Assembly (NCBI GenBank): GCA_023135215.1
Contig: JAGLTP010000616.1
Coordinates: 1 to 10,497 of the forward strand
Direction of reading: 5' to 3'
DNA from: Candidatus Heimdallarchaeota archaeon
GTDB taxonomy: Archaea; Asgardarchaeota; Heimdallarchaeia; Heimdallarchaeales; Heimdallarchaeaceae
DNA length: 10,497 nt
The position numbers were made by a program, and so were the translations under genes. Positions 1-6,533 of this stretch are shown one piece after another. Every line of letters begins with the position of its first letter. Positions within the stretch are counted from its first letter, which is position 1. The notes under the pieces are model-generated. The model was not told where the DNA came from and did no database searches. It worked only from the letters and a program-made list of their open reading frames with translations.

Positions 1-959
1 ATGAATCTGTTGATATCAGAGGGATTTTTCATAATCATTCCATATGCTTTACTATCCTGATAGAATACGAAAGTATGTTTGTCCTTGTTTTCTTCAAGGA
101 ATTTTGGAATATTGGTTGGAACGATTTCATCCATCTCAAAGAATTGTCTGAACTCATTCATGTTAGTTTCAGAAACCTTAACCTTAGCTAGGCACCTATG
201 TGTAGCTAAAATCACCAGACCCTCATCTTGAACAGGAACGAGATATGTCATTCTAAAATTATATGCATCATCATCTTTCCATAAGCCTGCTTTTTCTCTT
301 CTCATGTTTCTATAAGTAACAGCTGTCTCATAGCGATGGTGCCCATCAGCTATAACCAGTTGTTGTTCCTTGAATACGTCTTGAACAATACCTATTTTAG
401 CAGGATCTGTTAATTTCCAAACTTTGTTAAGTACACCTAATCCGTCTTTCCCTTCGATAATAGGTGTTTCATTAGCTATTTCATCAAAAAGTCGAATTGT
501 TCGTTTTTCAGGATCAGAATAGAGGATGAAACCTGATTCAAGTGTGTGTCTTGTTGTTTTTAACATGTTCAATCTGTCGATTTTAGGACCTTTGTGAGTC
601 TTTTCATGTGGTAGAACTATATTATCTTCAAAAGGATATAATCGTAAAGCTCCGATGAATCCTTTCCTCACATATTTTTCTCCGAAAAGCTCATATTCTT
701 GATAATAAACATAAATTGCTGGTTCAGCATCCTTCACAACTATTTCTTCTTCTAGCCATTTTACTAGTCTTTCTCTTGCAATTTCGTATCGGTTTTCTTC
801 AGTTGGCAAAGTCAGCCTGCAATAATTATAATCTGATTTTGCATAATACTCATTTTGCATTTCTTCATCAATTTTATCATAAGGCTGAGCTATCAAATTT
901 TCGATATTTCCTGCTTTTCCTGTAAATCTAATCGCTCTAAATGGTTTAATATCTACCAT
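1..959 (-). CDS. DUF1015 family protein (partial, C-terminus outside window)
   Basis: The 319 visible residues begin MVDIKPFRAIRF and read off the left edge without a stop. The family usually exceeds 400 residues, so roughly the last 100 are missing. I recognise DUF1015 from three conserved blocks: QPYDKI (residues 25-30), HEKTHKGPKIDR (118-129) and ADGHHRYETA (204-213). The function is not established to my knowledge. The DGHHR block resembles the motif of the ParB/sulfiredoxin-like fold, which includes the archaeal free-serine kinase SerK. From memory, DUF1015 genes often sit near serA and serC in bacteria, and both enzymes are encoded 3-5 kb away here. A role in serine or phosphoserine metabolism is therefore an inference. 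The ATG at 959-957 follows GAGGT (976-972) at 12 bases, which is long. An in-frame TTG at 968 would add three residues, but the family N-terminus fits the ATG. The gene is divergent from the actin-like gene. Confidence 0.88.
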   Translation of the reverse strand, partial: MVDIKPFRAIRFTGKAGNIENLIAQPYDKIDEEMQNEYYAKSDYNYCRLTLPTEENRYEIARERLVKWLEEEIVVKDAEPAIYVYYQEYELFGEKYVRKGFIGALRLYPFEDNIVLPHEKTHKGPKIDRLNMLKTTRHTLESGFILYSDPEKRTIRLFDEIANETPIIEGKDGLGVLNKVWKLTDPAKIGIVQDVFKEQQLVIADGHHRYETAVTYRNMRREKAGLWKDDDAYNFRMTYLVPVQDEGLVILATHRCLAKVKVSETNMNEFRQFFEMDEIVPTNIPKFLEENKDKHTFVFYQDSKAYGMIMKNPSDINRF

Positions 960-1056
960 ATTTATCAATCAACCTCTCTAGAAACTCTATTTTAATTTTT
1001 GTATTAGAATATAGATTCAACTAATTGAAAATGAATTAATCACCCCATAAGATAAA

Positions 1057-1084
1057 TGATATACCATATTCGAATGGTATATCA
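1057..1084. promoter_or_regulatory. Inverted repeat in divergent promoter, probable operator
   Basis: There are two perfect 11-base arms: TGATATACCAT at 1057-1067 and ATGGTATATCA at 1074-1084. They are separated by ATTCGA. A third, imperfect half-site (AGATATATCA, 1091-1100) lies just downstream in the orientation of the right arm. The repeat lies between the DUF1015 gene (start 959, minus) and the actin-like gene (start 1159, plus), just upstream of the latter's TATA-like box. That is where an archaeal dimeric regulator would bind. The regulator is unknown. There is no T-run, so a terminator is unlikely. Confidence 0.5.
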
Positions 1085-1109
1085 GATTTAAGATATATCA
1101 TCAATAAGG

Positions 1110-1118
1110 TTTAAAAAT
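1110..1118 (+). promoter_or_regulatory. TATA-like box for the actin-like gene
   Basis: TTTAAAAAT lies about 45 bases before the ATG at 1159. An archaeal start site about 26 bases downstream would fall near 1140, leaving a leader of about 20 bases. No Shine-Dalgarno sequence is visible in that leader. The call rests on AT-rich composition and spacing only. Confidence 0.35.
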
Positions 1119-1158
1119 CTGAAAAAGAAGTGTAGTTCTAAAATACAGTTGAATACAA

Positions 1159-2622
1159 ATGTCAAAGAGTTCGAAAAAAACTAAACCAAAACATTGCGGG
1201 AAAACAATGAATACCTTGTATATCAGAAAAGGCACTGATAAAAGAAAATGGATAGCTGTTGGTTATTTTTGTGAAAAATGTAATGAGATGGTTAAAGAAG
1301 AAGACTCTATTCAAATCAAAAGAGTAAATGAAATACAAAGCGCTCCAAATAGATTAGTTAGTAAAATTAGTAGACCAAAAGGCATTGTTATTGATATAGG
1401 AGAAAGTTTTACTAAAGTTGGTGTATCAGGGGAATCCACCCCCAGATTAATATATGATACTGCTCTCTACTTTGATAAGACGGGGGAAGTTTTTATTCAA
1501 GAATATAATTTTATAGAAAAAATCCGAGAATTAGAAACAAAAACAGCAATTTTTTCTAGAGGATCCAAGGATGAAGTGGAAGTCAATATTGATCACTTTG
1601 AAATTTTCATGAACCTAATTTTCTCTGAATTAGATTTAAATCCTTCAAAAACTGATATTCTTCTTATAGAAAAACCAAACATCATAGACTCTGCAGATAG
1701 TTTTAAGGGCAGAGAAGATTTAATCAAAAATAGTTCTTTACCTACAAAGGTCAAAGAATTTCTTCTCAAAGCAAAAATAGTCGAAACTAAAGACGGATTA
1801 GTCATACCTCAGATGATAAGAAGACAAATGGCTCAAGTGCTTTTTGATAGGTTGAATGTTCCAAGGATATATTTTTCTGTTGGAGAGATACTTGCACTTT
1901 ATTCAACTGGTAGAACTACTGGCGTTATAGTAAGTGTAGGGTCTAAGACAACTAGAATTGTTCCCATTTACGAAGGGTTCATCATATCTCATGCTATTAG
2001 TATAAGGCAAAAAGGAGGAATGAATGTTGTTGATAAAGTAGTTGATTATATTGAGAAACAAGGCATAAAAATCGATGGTTCACCATTTAAAAGAGAGTAT
2101 ATTCTCAAAAACACTAGAATCTCCTCAGAGGAATTATGCTATATTTCGCAAGATATTAGAACTGAAGAGAAACTTTGGCAACAATCTGACAGACATATTA
2201 GATCTCTGAATGTAGTAAATGACTCTTTTGTGAAGTTGGATAGCATAAGATATTTAGCTCCTGAGATTCTATTTGAAAAGGAAAAACTGAGTGTTAGTAT
2301 GAAAGAAGGAAATCTTGTTGATGCTGTAATTGAATCAGTCGAAAAATGTGATCGGGATTTGTTCAAGTTATTAGTTGACAACATCATTCTTGTTGGAGGA
2401 GGAACTATGTATGATGGATTTGATGAAAGATTTTCCCGAGAGATAAAAAACCGACTAGAGAATTTTGAAGTTAACGTTTCAGCACCCGTAGAGAGATTCA
2501 TTTCAACTTGGATAGGAGGATCAATCCTTTCGACACTTAAAATATTCGAAGAAAAAAATGTATGGGTTACGCGAGCAGAGTATGATGAGCAAGGATCAAA
2601 ATCAGTCGATAGATGTATATAA
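1159..2622 (+). CDS. Actin-family (ARP-like) protein with N-terminal zinc ribbon
   Basis: This 487-residue protein has two parts. Residues 1-48 look like a small zinc ribbon, with His12/Cys13 and Cys38-x2-Cys41. Residues 75-487 are an actin fold by eye: phosphate loop 1 (IVIDIGESFTK, 76-86), GRTTG...VPIYEG (251-273), the adenosine loop GGGTMY (413-418) and the C-terminal WIGGSILSTL (451-460) and EYDEQG (474-479). The match is closer to eukaryotic actin than to MreB or FtsA. Key residues differ: actin Gln137, Asp154, Asp157 and His161 align with Gly242, Ser259, Ser262 and Arg266. Ser14 aligns with Glu82 and Lys336 with Phe447. The region of the actin hydrophobic plug is charged (LFEKEKLS, 371-378). 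About 45 extra residues (around 176-220) follow LLIEKPN. I infer a protein that may bind nucleotide but hydrolyses poorly and may not polymerise, like several eukaryotic ARPs. The start is the first ATG after the promoter and includes the ribbon. The gene faces panE. Confidence 0.88.
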   Translation: MSKSSKKTKPKHCGKTMNTLYIRKGTDKRKWIAVGYFCEKCNEMVKEEDSIQIKRVNEIQSAPNRLVSKISRPKGIVIDIGESFTKVGVSGESTPRLIYDTALYFDKTGEVFIQEYNFIEKIRELETKTAIFSRGSKDEVEVNIDHFEIFMNLIFSELDLNPSKTDILLIEKPNIIDSADSFKGREDLIKNSSLPTKVKEFLLKAKIVETKDGLVIPQMIRRQMAQVLFDRLNVPRIYFSVGEILALYSTGRTTGVIVSVGSKTTRIVPIYEGFIISHAISIRQKGGMNVVDKVVDYIEKQGIKIDGSPFKREYILKNTRISSEELCYISQDIRTEEKLWQQSDRHIRSLNVVNDSFVKLDSIRYLAPEILFEKEKLSVSMKEGNLVDAVIESVEKCDRDLFKLLVDNIILVGGGTMYDGFDERFSREIKNRLENFEVNVSAPVERFISTWIGGSILSTLKIFEEKNVWVTRAEYDEQGSKSVDRCI

Positions 2623-2629
2623 CAATAAT

Positions 2630-3682
2630 CTACTTCATTCCCCATATTTCCTTAGTTTTTTGCTCTAGTTCCTCTAATCCTTTTAGAGATGGTTTCTTCT
2701 TTCCTTCTTCAATTTTATGTATTTCTTCAAGAACATATGAGTTAAGAGGTGTTTTTACTCCATATTTTTCTCCTTCAGTAATCAGATATCCATTTATAAA
2801 ATCAAGTTCTGTTTTTCTCCCAATTTCAATTGATTGAAGACTTGATGACCTCAGATTTTTGTATTTCCTTCCTATTATTTTGATTATTGTTTGTTTAAGG
2901 AAATGCTTAAAGGACAGACCGCTTAGCTCTTTTTTCGTCAATGCTAAGAAGTCCATATTTAGATTATTCATTTCCTGTAGTTGAACACCTTTCTCTTTAG
3001 CTACTGAAACACCTTCGGTAATTACCGTTAAGAATGCTGTTCTTGTCATCTTTCTCCTTAACATCTCTCCTAGAGTCATACCACTTATTACACCAAAAGA
3101 TGTTACTGCCAAGTTTATAAGCAACTTGGTGAATTTTTCGTTCACAATTTTATCAGACCAGGTTGTTGGAACTGTTTTCGATAACAATTCTATGAGTTTA
3201 TCATCAATTTCTTGCTTCTTTCCATCCATTCTCCCAATGACCATTTCTCCAGAAGAGGTCTTGATTGATTCTGCATGCCCAGATTTAGTTGCACCAAAAC
3301 TAACAACACAACCTAACAGTTGACTCTTATTGATTAATGTACTGAGTTTTTCCTCAATTACACCATTTGTCATTGTAACCAGAGTGAAATTCTTAGCTAG
3401 TTTTTCTTTGACTCTGTTGAAAGCGTCTTCTAAATCTGTAAGTTTAGTTACCATAAAAACTAATTCTAATTCCAATGGAAGATCTTCAATAGATAAAACA
3501 GGTAGAAGATTCTCCTTTACTACATACTCACCATCTACTCCAGTAACTCTTAAACCTCGTTTCTTTACTAAATCAAGTGTCTCTTGATGTTTACATACAA
3601 CATAAAGAGAAAAATCATTCTTAGCTAAATCTGCAGAAATTATTGTTCCAATAGCTCCTAAACCAATTAAAGCAGCTTTCAT
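2630..3682 (-). CDS. panE: 2-dehydropantoate 2-reductase (ketopantoate reductase)
   Basis: The 350-residue protein is full length for the PanE/ApbA family. It would reduce 2-dehydropantoate to pantoate with NADPH in the cytosol, for pantothenate and coenzyme A. The N-terminal Rossmann loop is GLGAIG (residues 7-12). TNG (105-107) carries the conserved Asn. The catalytic Lys is probably Lys186 in KFTKLLIN, with Asn190 following. The C-terminal domain has SSSLQSIEIGRKTELDFING (279-298), with the substrate-binding Ser and Glu292 in the expected places. The extension after residue 325 is charged and not diagnostic. The ATG at 3682 is preceded by a T-run and no ribosome site, and a TATA-like box about 25 bases upstream suggests a leaderless transcript. 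Its stop is 7 bases from the end of the convergent actin-like gene. Family members acting on other 2-keto acids exist, so the exact substrate is inferred. Confidence 0.9.
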   Translation of the reverse strand: MKAALIGLGAIGTIISADLAKNDFSLYVVCKHQETLDLVKKRGLRVTGVDGEYVVKENLLPVLSIEDLPLELELVFMVTKLTDLEDAFNRVKEKLAKNFTLVTMTNGVIEEKLSTLINKSQLLGCVVSFGATKSGHAESIKTSSGEMVIGRMDGKKQEIDDKLIELLSKTVPTTWSDKIVNEKFTKLLINLAVTSFGVISGMTLGEMLRRKMTRTAFLTVITEGVSVAKEKGVQLQEMNNLNMDFLALTKKELSGLSFKHFLKQTIIKIIGRKYKNLRSSSLQSIEIGRKTELDFINGYLITEGEKYGVKTPLNSYVLEEIHKIEEGKKKPSLKGLEELEQKTKEIWGMK

Positions 3683-3700
3683 GAAAAAAACAATTGCCAG

Positions 3701-3713
3701 TATATCTTAAAAC
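3701..3713 (-). promoter_or_regulatory. TATA-like box for panE, leaderless start likely
   Basis: On the minus strand GTTTTAAGATATA is centred about 25 bases before the panE ATG at 3682. This places the expected archaeal transcription start at or next to the start codon. The absence of a ribosome site before that ATG agrees with leaderless translation. Confidence 0.4.
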
Positions 3714-3721
3714 TTTCCTAA

Positions 3722-3746
3722 ATAAAAGAAAAAGAAAAGAAAAAGT
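3722..3746 (-). terminator. T-rich tract after serA, probable archaeal terminator
   Basis: Directly after the serA stop the minus strand carries several T-runs interrupted by single C or A bases (complement of the A-rich run at 3722-3746). T-rich tracts without a hairpin are typical archaeal terminators. The tract lies between serA and the panE TATA-like box, suggesting that panE is a separate transcription unit. Confidence 0.5.
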
Positions 3747-3750
3747 TAAT

Positions 3751-4674
3751 CTATAGTTCTTTGAAAGCTTCAATTACTCTTTCAGCTGCTTGAACGCTAG
3801 CTCGATAGTTGCCTTCTGCGGTTTGAGCTCCGATATGGGGGCTGATAATAACATTTTCATGATGTAATAAAGGATTGTCTGGGCTTGGTGGTTCTTCTTC
3901 AAAAACATCTGTACAGTAATATCCTAAATGTCCAGATTCTAAAGCCTCATGTGCTGCAATCTCGTCAACAATTCCTCCTCTTGCACAATTTATCAGCACA
4001 ACACCTTTTTTCATTTTGTTTATTACATCACTCCCAATCATATGTTTAGTTTCTTTTGTCAAAGGTAGATGAAGACTAATGAAATCTGCTTCTGCAAGAA
4101 CATCTTCCATGGAACTTTTCATTTCCACCACAGGATTTTCAGTAACATACTTATCAAAACCTATAGCATTCATTCCCAACGCTTTGCATTTGACAGCTAA
4201 GCTTGTTCCGATTCTACCAGCTCCAATTAATCCCAAAGTTTTACCATCTATTTCTCTAGAAAAGAGTTCTTTCTTCATTGATTTGAAGGTTTCAGGATTA
4301 GATTTGATTTCACAAGTTCCTTTTACGACATCACGAGTTGATGATAAAACCATTGTGAGAGCCAATTCTGCTACAGAATTCGTTGTTGCTGCAGGAGTAT
4401 TAACTACTTTAATTCCTCGTGTCATAGTAGTTTCTAAATCTATATTATCCAAACCAACGCCAGCTCTTCCAACAACTTTCAAATTGATTGCTTTTTCCAG
4501 TAAATCTCCACGAACTTTTGTCGCACCTCTTACTATGATAGCATCGTATTCTCCAATAATCTTAGGTAAATCATCCTTGGGTAAATCCCAAGCAACTTTT
4601 ACTTCGAATCCTGCTTCTTCTAGAATTTCAACAGCTTTTTCATTTAGTTTGTCAGTTAAAATTATTTTTAGCAT
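3751..4674 (-). CDS. serA: D-3-phosphoglycerate dehydrogenase, short form without ACT domain
   Basis: This 307-residue enzyme is a D-isomer-specific 2-hydroxyacid dehydrogenase. It would oxidise 3-phosphoglycerate to 3-phosphohydroxypyruvate with NAD, the first committed step of serine synthesis. The cofactor loop is GAGRIG (151-156), followed by Asp174. The catalytic set is Arg232 (NCARGG), Glu261 (FEEEPP) and His280 (SPHIGAQT). GRAGVGLDNID (69-79) and VAELALTMVL (101-110) are typical of phosphoglycerate dehydrogenases rather than formate or lactate enzymes. The protein ends right after the catalytic domain. It has neither the ACT domain nor the intervening domain of longer SerA, so serine feedback by the usual route is not expected. 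I choose ATG 4674 over an in-frame TTG at 4680, because GAGGT (4686-4682) is 7 bases from the ATG but only one base from the TTG. The aminotransferase stop TGA overlaps this ribosome site, so the two genes are translationally coupled. Confidence 0.92.
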   Translation of the reverse strand: MLKIILTDKLNEKAVEILEEAGFEVKVAWDLPKDDLPKIIGEYDAIIVRGATKVRGDLLEKAINLKVVGRAGVGLDNIDLETTMTRGIKVVNTPAATTNSVAELALTMVLSSTRDVVKGTCEIKSNPETFKSMKKELFSREIDGKTLGLIGAGRIGTSLAVKCKALGMNAIGFDKYVTENPVVEMKSSMEDVLAEADFISLHLPLTKETKHMIGSDVINKMKKGVVLINCARGGIVDEIAAHEALESGHLGYYCTDVFEEEPPSPDNPLLHHENVIISPHIGAQTAEGNYRASVQAAERVIEAFKEL

Positions 4675-4681
4675 TTTCAAA

Positions 4682-4686
4682 ACCTC
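4682..4686 (-). promoter_or_regulatory. Ribosome binding site that sets the serA start
   Basis: GAGGT on the minus strand overlaps the TGA stop of the upstream aminotransferase gene (4687-4685). It precedes ATG 4674 by 7 bases. The alternative TTG at 4680 would be one base away and is not credible. The arrangement suggests translational coupling. Confidence 0.65.
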
Positions 4687-5764
4687 ACTTTAACTCCCAA
4701 ATTTCATCAATGTAATTTAATAGTTCCTTAATGTCTTCCAGAGTATGATCTCCCATATGACCAATTCTAAATGTTTGATCCTTAAGTTTACCGTACCCAT
4801 TTGCTAATATCATCCCTTTTTCACCTAGTGCTTTATTTAGAGCACTTACATCTTTTCCAAGAGTATTTGCAACAGTAGTTACAGTAACAGATCTATATCC
4901 TTCTTCTGCAAATAATCCGAATCCTCTATCCAAAGCCCATTTGTGAGTGTAATCTGCCATAGCTTTATGTCTCTGATAGACACCCTCTGCTCCTTCTTTC
5001 AACATTTTCTTTAGTTGGAAATCCAATGCATAAAGAAGTGAGATTGCAGGTGTAGAGGGGGTTTGTTTCTTCTTTTCGTAGTATCCTAAGACGGCTACTA
5101 GGTCTGTATAGAGTCCTCTACCTTCTACCTCAGTAGCTCTGTCTAGAGCTTTTTGAGACACAATTCCTATTGCTAAACCTGGTGGCATAGCAAAACATTT
5201 CTGAGATGAAGCAAAAACAAGATCTGTCCCCATTTCTTCAGGATAGAGCAAATCTCCACCCATTGAAGAGACTGCGTCAACTGATAGAAGAGTCTCAGGA
5301 TAATCTTTCAAGACATCAGAGATTTCTTTTAGATGAGCTTTCACACCTGTACTTGTCTCATTGTAACAAATAGTAACTACATCATAATCGCTTTGTTCTA
5401 GTTTCTCTCTAATCATTTCAGGTTTTATGGCTTTTCCCCATTCAACATCTAATCTGTCAGCTTCTTTTCCACTCCCTACTGCAGCTTTGTGCATTCTATC
5501 GGAGAAAGACCCATTAATACAACAAAGTGCTTTCTTTCCAGATCGGATTAAGTTTCTAGCTGTAATATCCATAAAGATAGTACCACTAGCTGCTATAACC
5601 AAAACATGTTGTTCTGTTTTGAAGAATTTTCGCAACTGGGAAAGTACACTGTCATAAAGGTCTGTGAAATCTTGACTTCTATGTCCAATCATGTACTTAG
5701 CTTGTGCTTTTAGGACGTTTTCATTTACTTCTGTTGGTCCTGGAATAAATAATTTTTTGTGCAT
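4685..5764 (-). CDS. Class V aminotransferase, probable phosphoserine aminotransferase (serine-pyruvate/AGXT type)
   Basis: This 359-residue PLP enzyme is full length for the serine-pyruvate/alanine-glyoxylate branch of class V aminotransferases. The N-terminus PGPTEV (8-13) and GHRSQDF (27-33) are family signatures. NETSTG (135-140) and SVDAVSS (161-167, Asp163 facing the PLP ring nitrogen) line the cofactor. Lys189 in SSQKCF is the Schiff-base lysine. Arg333 in FRIGHMG should hold the substrate carboxylate. In methanogens a class V enzyme of this branch (MJ0959) is reported to act as phosphoserine aminotransferase. Coupling to serA here supports the same role: 3-phosphohydroxypyruvate plus glutamate to phosphoserine. 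Activity on glyoxylate, pyruvate or aspartate cannot be excluded, so I assign no symbol. The start has a strong AAGGTGAT site (5775-5768), three bases from the ATG. The upstream membrane protein gene ends 73 bases away. Confidence 0.88.
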   Translation of the reverse strand: MHKKLFIPGPTEVNENVLKAQAKYMIGHRSQDFTDLYDSVLSQLRKFFKTEQHVLVIAASGTIFMDITARNLIRSGKKALCCINGSFSDRMHKAAVGSGKEADRLDVEWGKAIKPEMIREKLEQSDYDVVTICYNETSTGVKAHLKEISDVLKDYPETLLSVDAVSSMGGDLLYPEEMGTDLVFASSQKCFAMPPGLAIGIVSQKALDRATEVEGRGLYTDLVAVLGYYEKKKQTPSTPAISLLYALDFQLKKMLKEGAEGVYQRHKAMADYTHKWALDRGFGLFAEEGYRSVTVTTVANTLGKDVSALNKALGEKGMILANGYGKLKDQTFRIGHMGDHTLEDIKELLNYIDEIWELK

Positions 5765-5767
5765 AAT

Positions 5768-5775
5768 ATCACCTT
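5768..5775 (-). promoter_or_regulatory. Strong ribosome binding site of the aminotransferase
   Basis: AAGGTGAT on the minus strand matches the archaeal anti-Shine-Dalgarno sequence and ends three bases before the ATG. The same GGTGAT plus three-base spacing recurs at the TTG-started transporter, supporting both starts. Confidence 0.7.
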
Positions 5776-5837
5776 AATTTAAATCAATAATTACTAATTT
5801 GATACATAGAAAAACGTTATTGTCAGAACATGAATTT

Positions 5838-6347
5838 CTAATCTTCTGTCGTTGTCGATTTATAGAGGAGTTGTTCAATTGGTCCTTTATCGATTTTTAT
5901 AGGGACAGGATGACAACTAGATCTCCTATGTAACCAGATAGAAACACCTGTGTAAATCAATGAGGATAATTGTAGAGATATAACGAAATATAGACAAAAC
6001 TTTCCAACAATACTTACATCACCAGAGAAGAATAGGATATAGATAGAAACGGGAAGTAGTAAAATACAGATTGATGCTAGTGGTAATCCAAGAAATAGAT
6101 ATATCATTTCGTTCCAAGCGAATAAGAAAACATCGCTTTGTTTCCTACTAAGATAAGGGATAAAGGTTGACATAAATAGAAATACAAATCCTAAAGCAAG
6201 GAATATTACAGCAAAAACAATCAACCAGATTGTTGGAATAAAAGCATTTACAATAATGAATAAAATACCAATTAAAATAAAAAACAAACCCAGTAATGTT
6301 CCTTCTTTAAAAACATCAATTTCCTTGTATTTCAAAGGTATATCCAT
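5838..6347 (-). CDS. Four-helix membrane protein, unknown function
   Basis: I do not recognise this 169-residue protein. It has four hydrophobic stretches long enough to cross the membrane: about 16-36, 40-61, 82-107 and 113-139. A short charged N-terminus (MDIPLKYKEIDVFKEG) precedes the first, and RKQ (68-70) lies between helices 2 and 3. The hydrophilic C-terminal tail (140-169) starts with RRSSCHP and ends STTTED. There is no signal peptide apart from helix 1 and no visible catalytic or metal motif. The ATG at 6347 lacks a ribosome site. It lies about 28 bases from the TATA-like AAAGTTTATAG (6381-6371), so leaderless expression is likely. The serine genes follow on the same strand after 73 bases. 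Co-transcription is possible, but the strong ribosome site of the next gene does not require it. No functional link to serine synthesis is evident. Confidence 0.75.
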   Translation of the reverse strand: MDIPLKYKEIDVFKEGTLLGLFFILIGILFIIVNAFIPTIWLIVFAVIFLALGFVFLFMSTFIPYLSRKQSDVFLFAWNEMIYLFLGLPLASICILLLPVSIYILFFSGDVSIVGKFCLYFVISLQLSSLIYTGVSIWLHRRSSCHPVPIKIDKGPIEQLLYKSTTTED

Positions 6348-6370
6348 TATATTTTTCTTAACTTACTTCA

Positions 6371-6381
6371 CTATAAACTTT
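6371..6381 (-). promoter_or_regulatory. TATA-like box for the four-helix membrane protein
   Basis: AAAGTTTATAG on the minus strand has its TATA part centred about 28 bases before the ATG at 6347, the archaeal TATA-to-start distance for a leaderless mRNA. The identical 11-mer precedes the beta-helix gene at 10130-10140. Confidence 0.55.
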
Positions 6382-6425
6382 ATTCATAAACCAAAAAAAA
6401 CTATCTGAATGATTATTACCATTAG

Positions 6426-6461
6426 TTATTCTGGATTTATTTTTATATTACTTCCAGATAA
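6426..6461. promoter_or_regulatory. Inverted repeat flanking a TATA-like box
   Basis: TTATTCTGGA (6426-6435) and TCCAGATAA (6453-6461) are inverted copies with one bulged base. Between them lies the TATA-like TTTTTATATTA (6440-6450). The site sits in the divergent gap between the membrane protein and the USP-like gene. If this TATA is used for the USP-like gene, the leader would be about 80 bases and the repeat would be a natural operator. A second candidate box, GATATTTATG (about 6505-6514), lies closer to the gene. Confidence 0.35.
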
Positions 6462-6533
6462 GGTTTTCACTGTCCTTGGGCCTTTAGAATGGTTTCTAGT
6501 TCTTGATATTTATGGGAAGGTTTTTTTATGTAA

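Noticed and set aside
1057..1100. Inverted repeat as a transcription terminator or CRISPR remnant
   Set aside because: It lies between divergent gene starts, has no T-run, and has no repeat-spacer periodicity. An operator is the better reading.
1159..2622. MreB/FtsA/Hsp70-type ATPase instead of an actin-related protein
   Set aside because: The VPIYEG, WIGGS and EYDEQG blocks and the loop order match actin and ARPs, not bacterial or chaperone relatives.
2139..2645. 168-residue open frame on the minus strand, antisense to the actin-like gene
   Set aside because: It overlaps a well-conserved coding region and has no recognisable motif. It arises as the complement of the actin-like codons.
4079..4693. 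204-residue open frame on the plus strand across serA
   Set aside because: Serine/threonine-rich translation without domains, fully antisense to a clear dehydrogenase.
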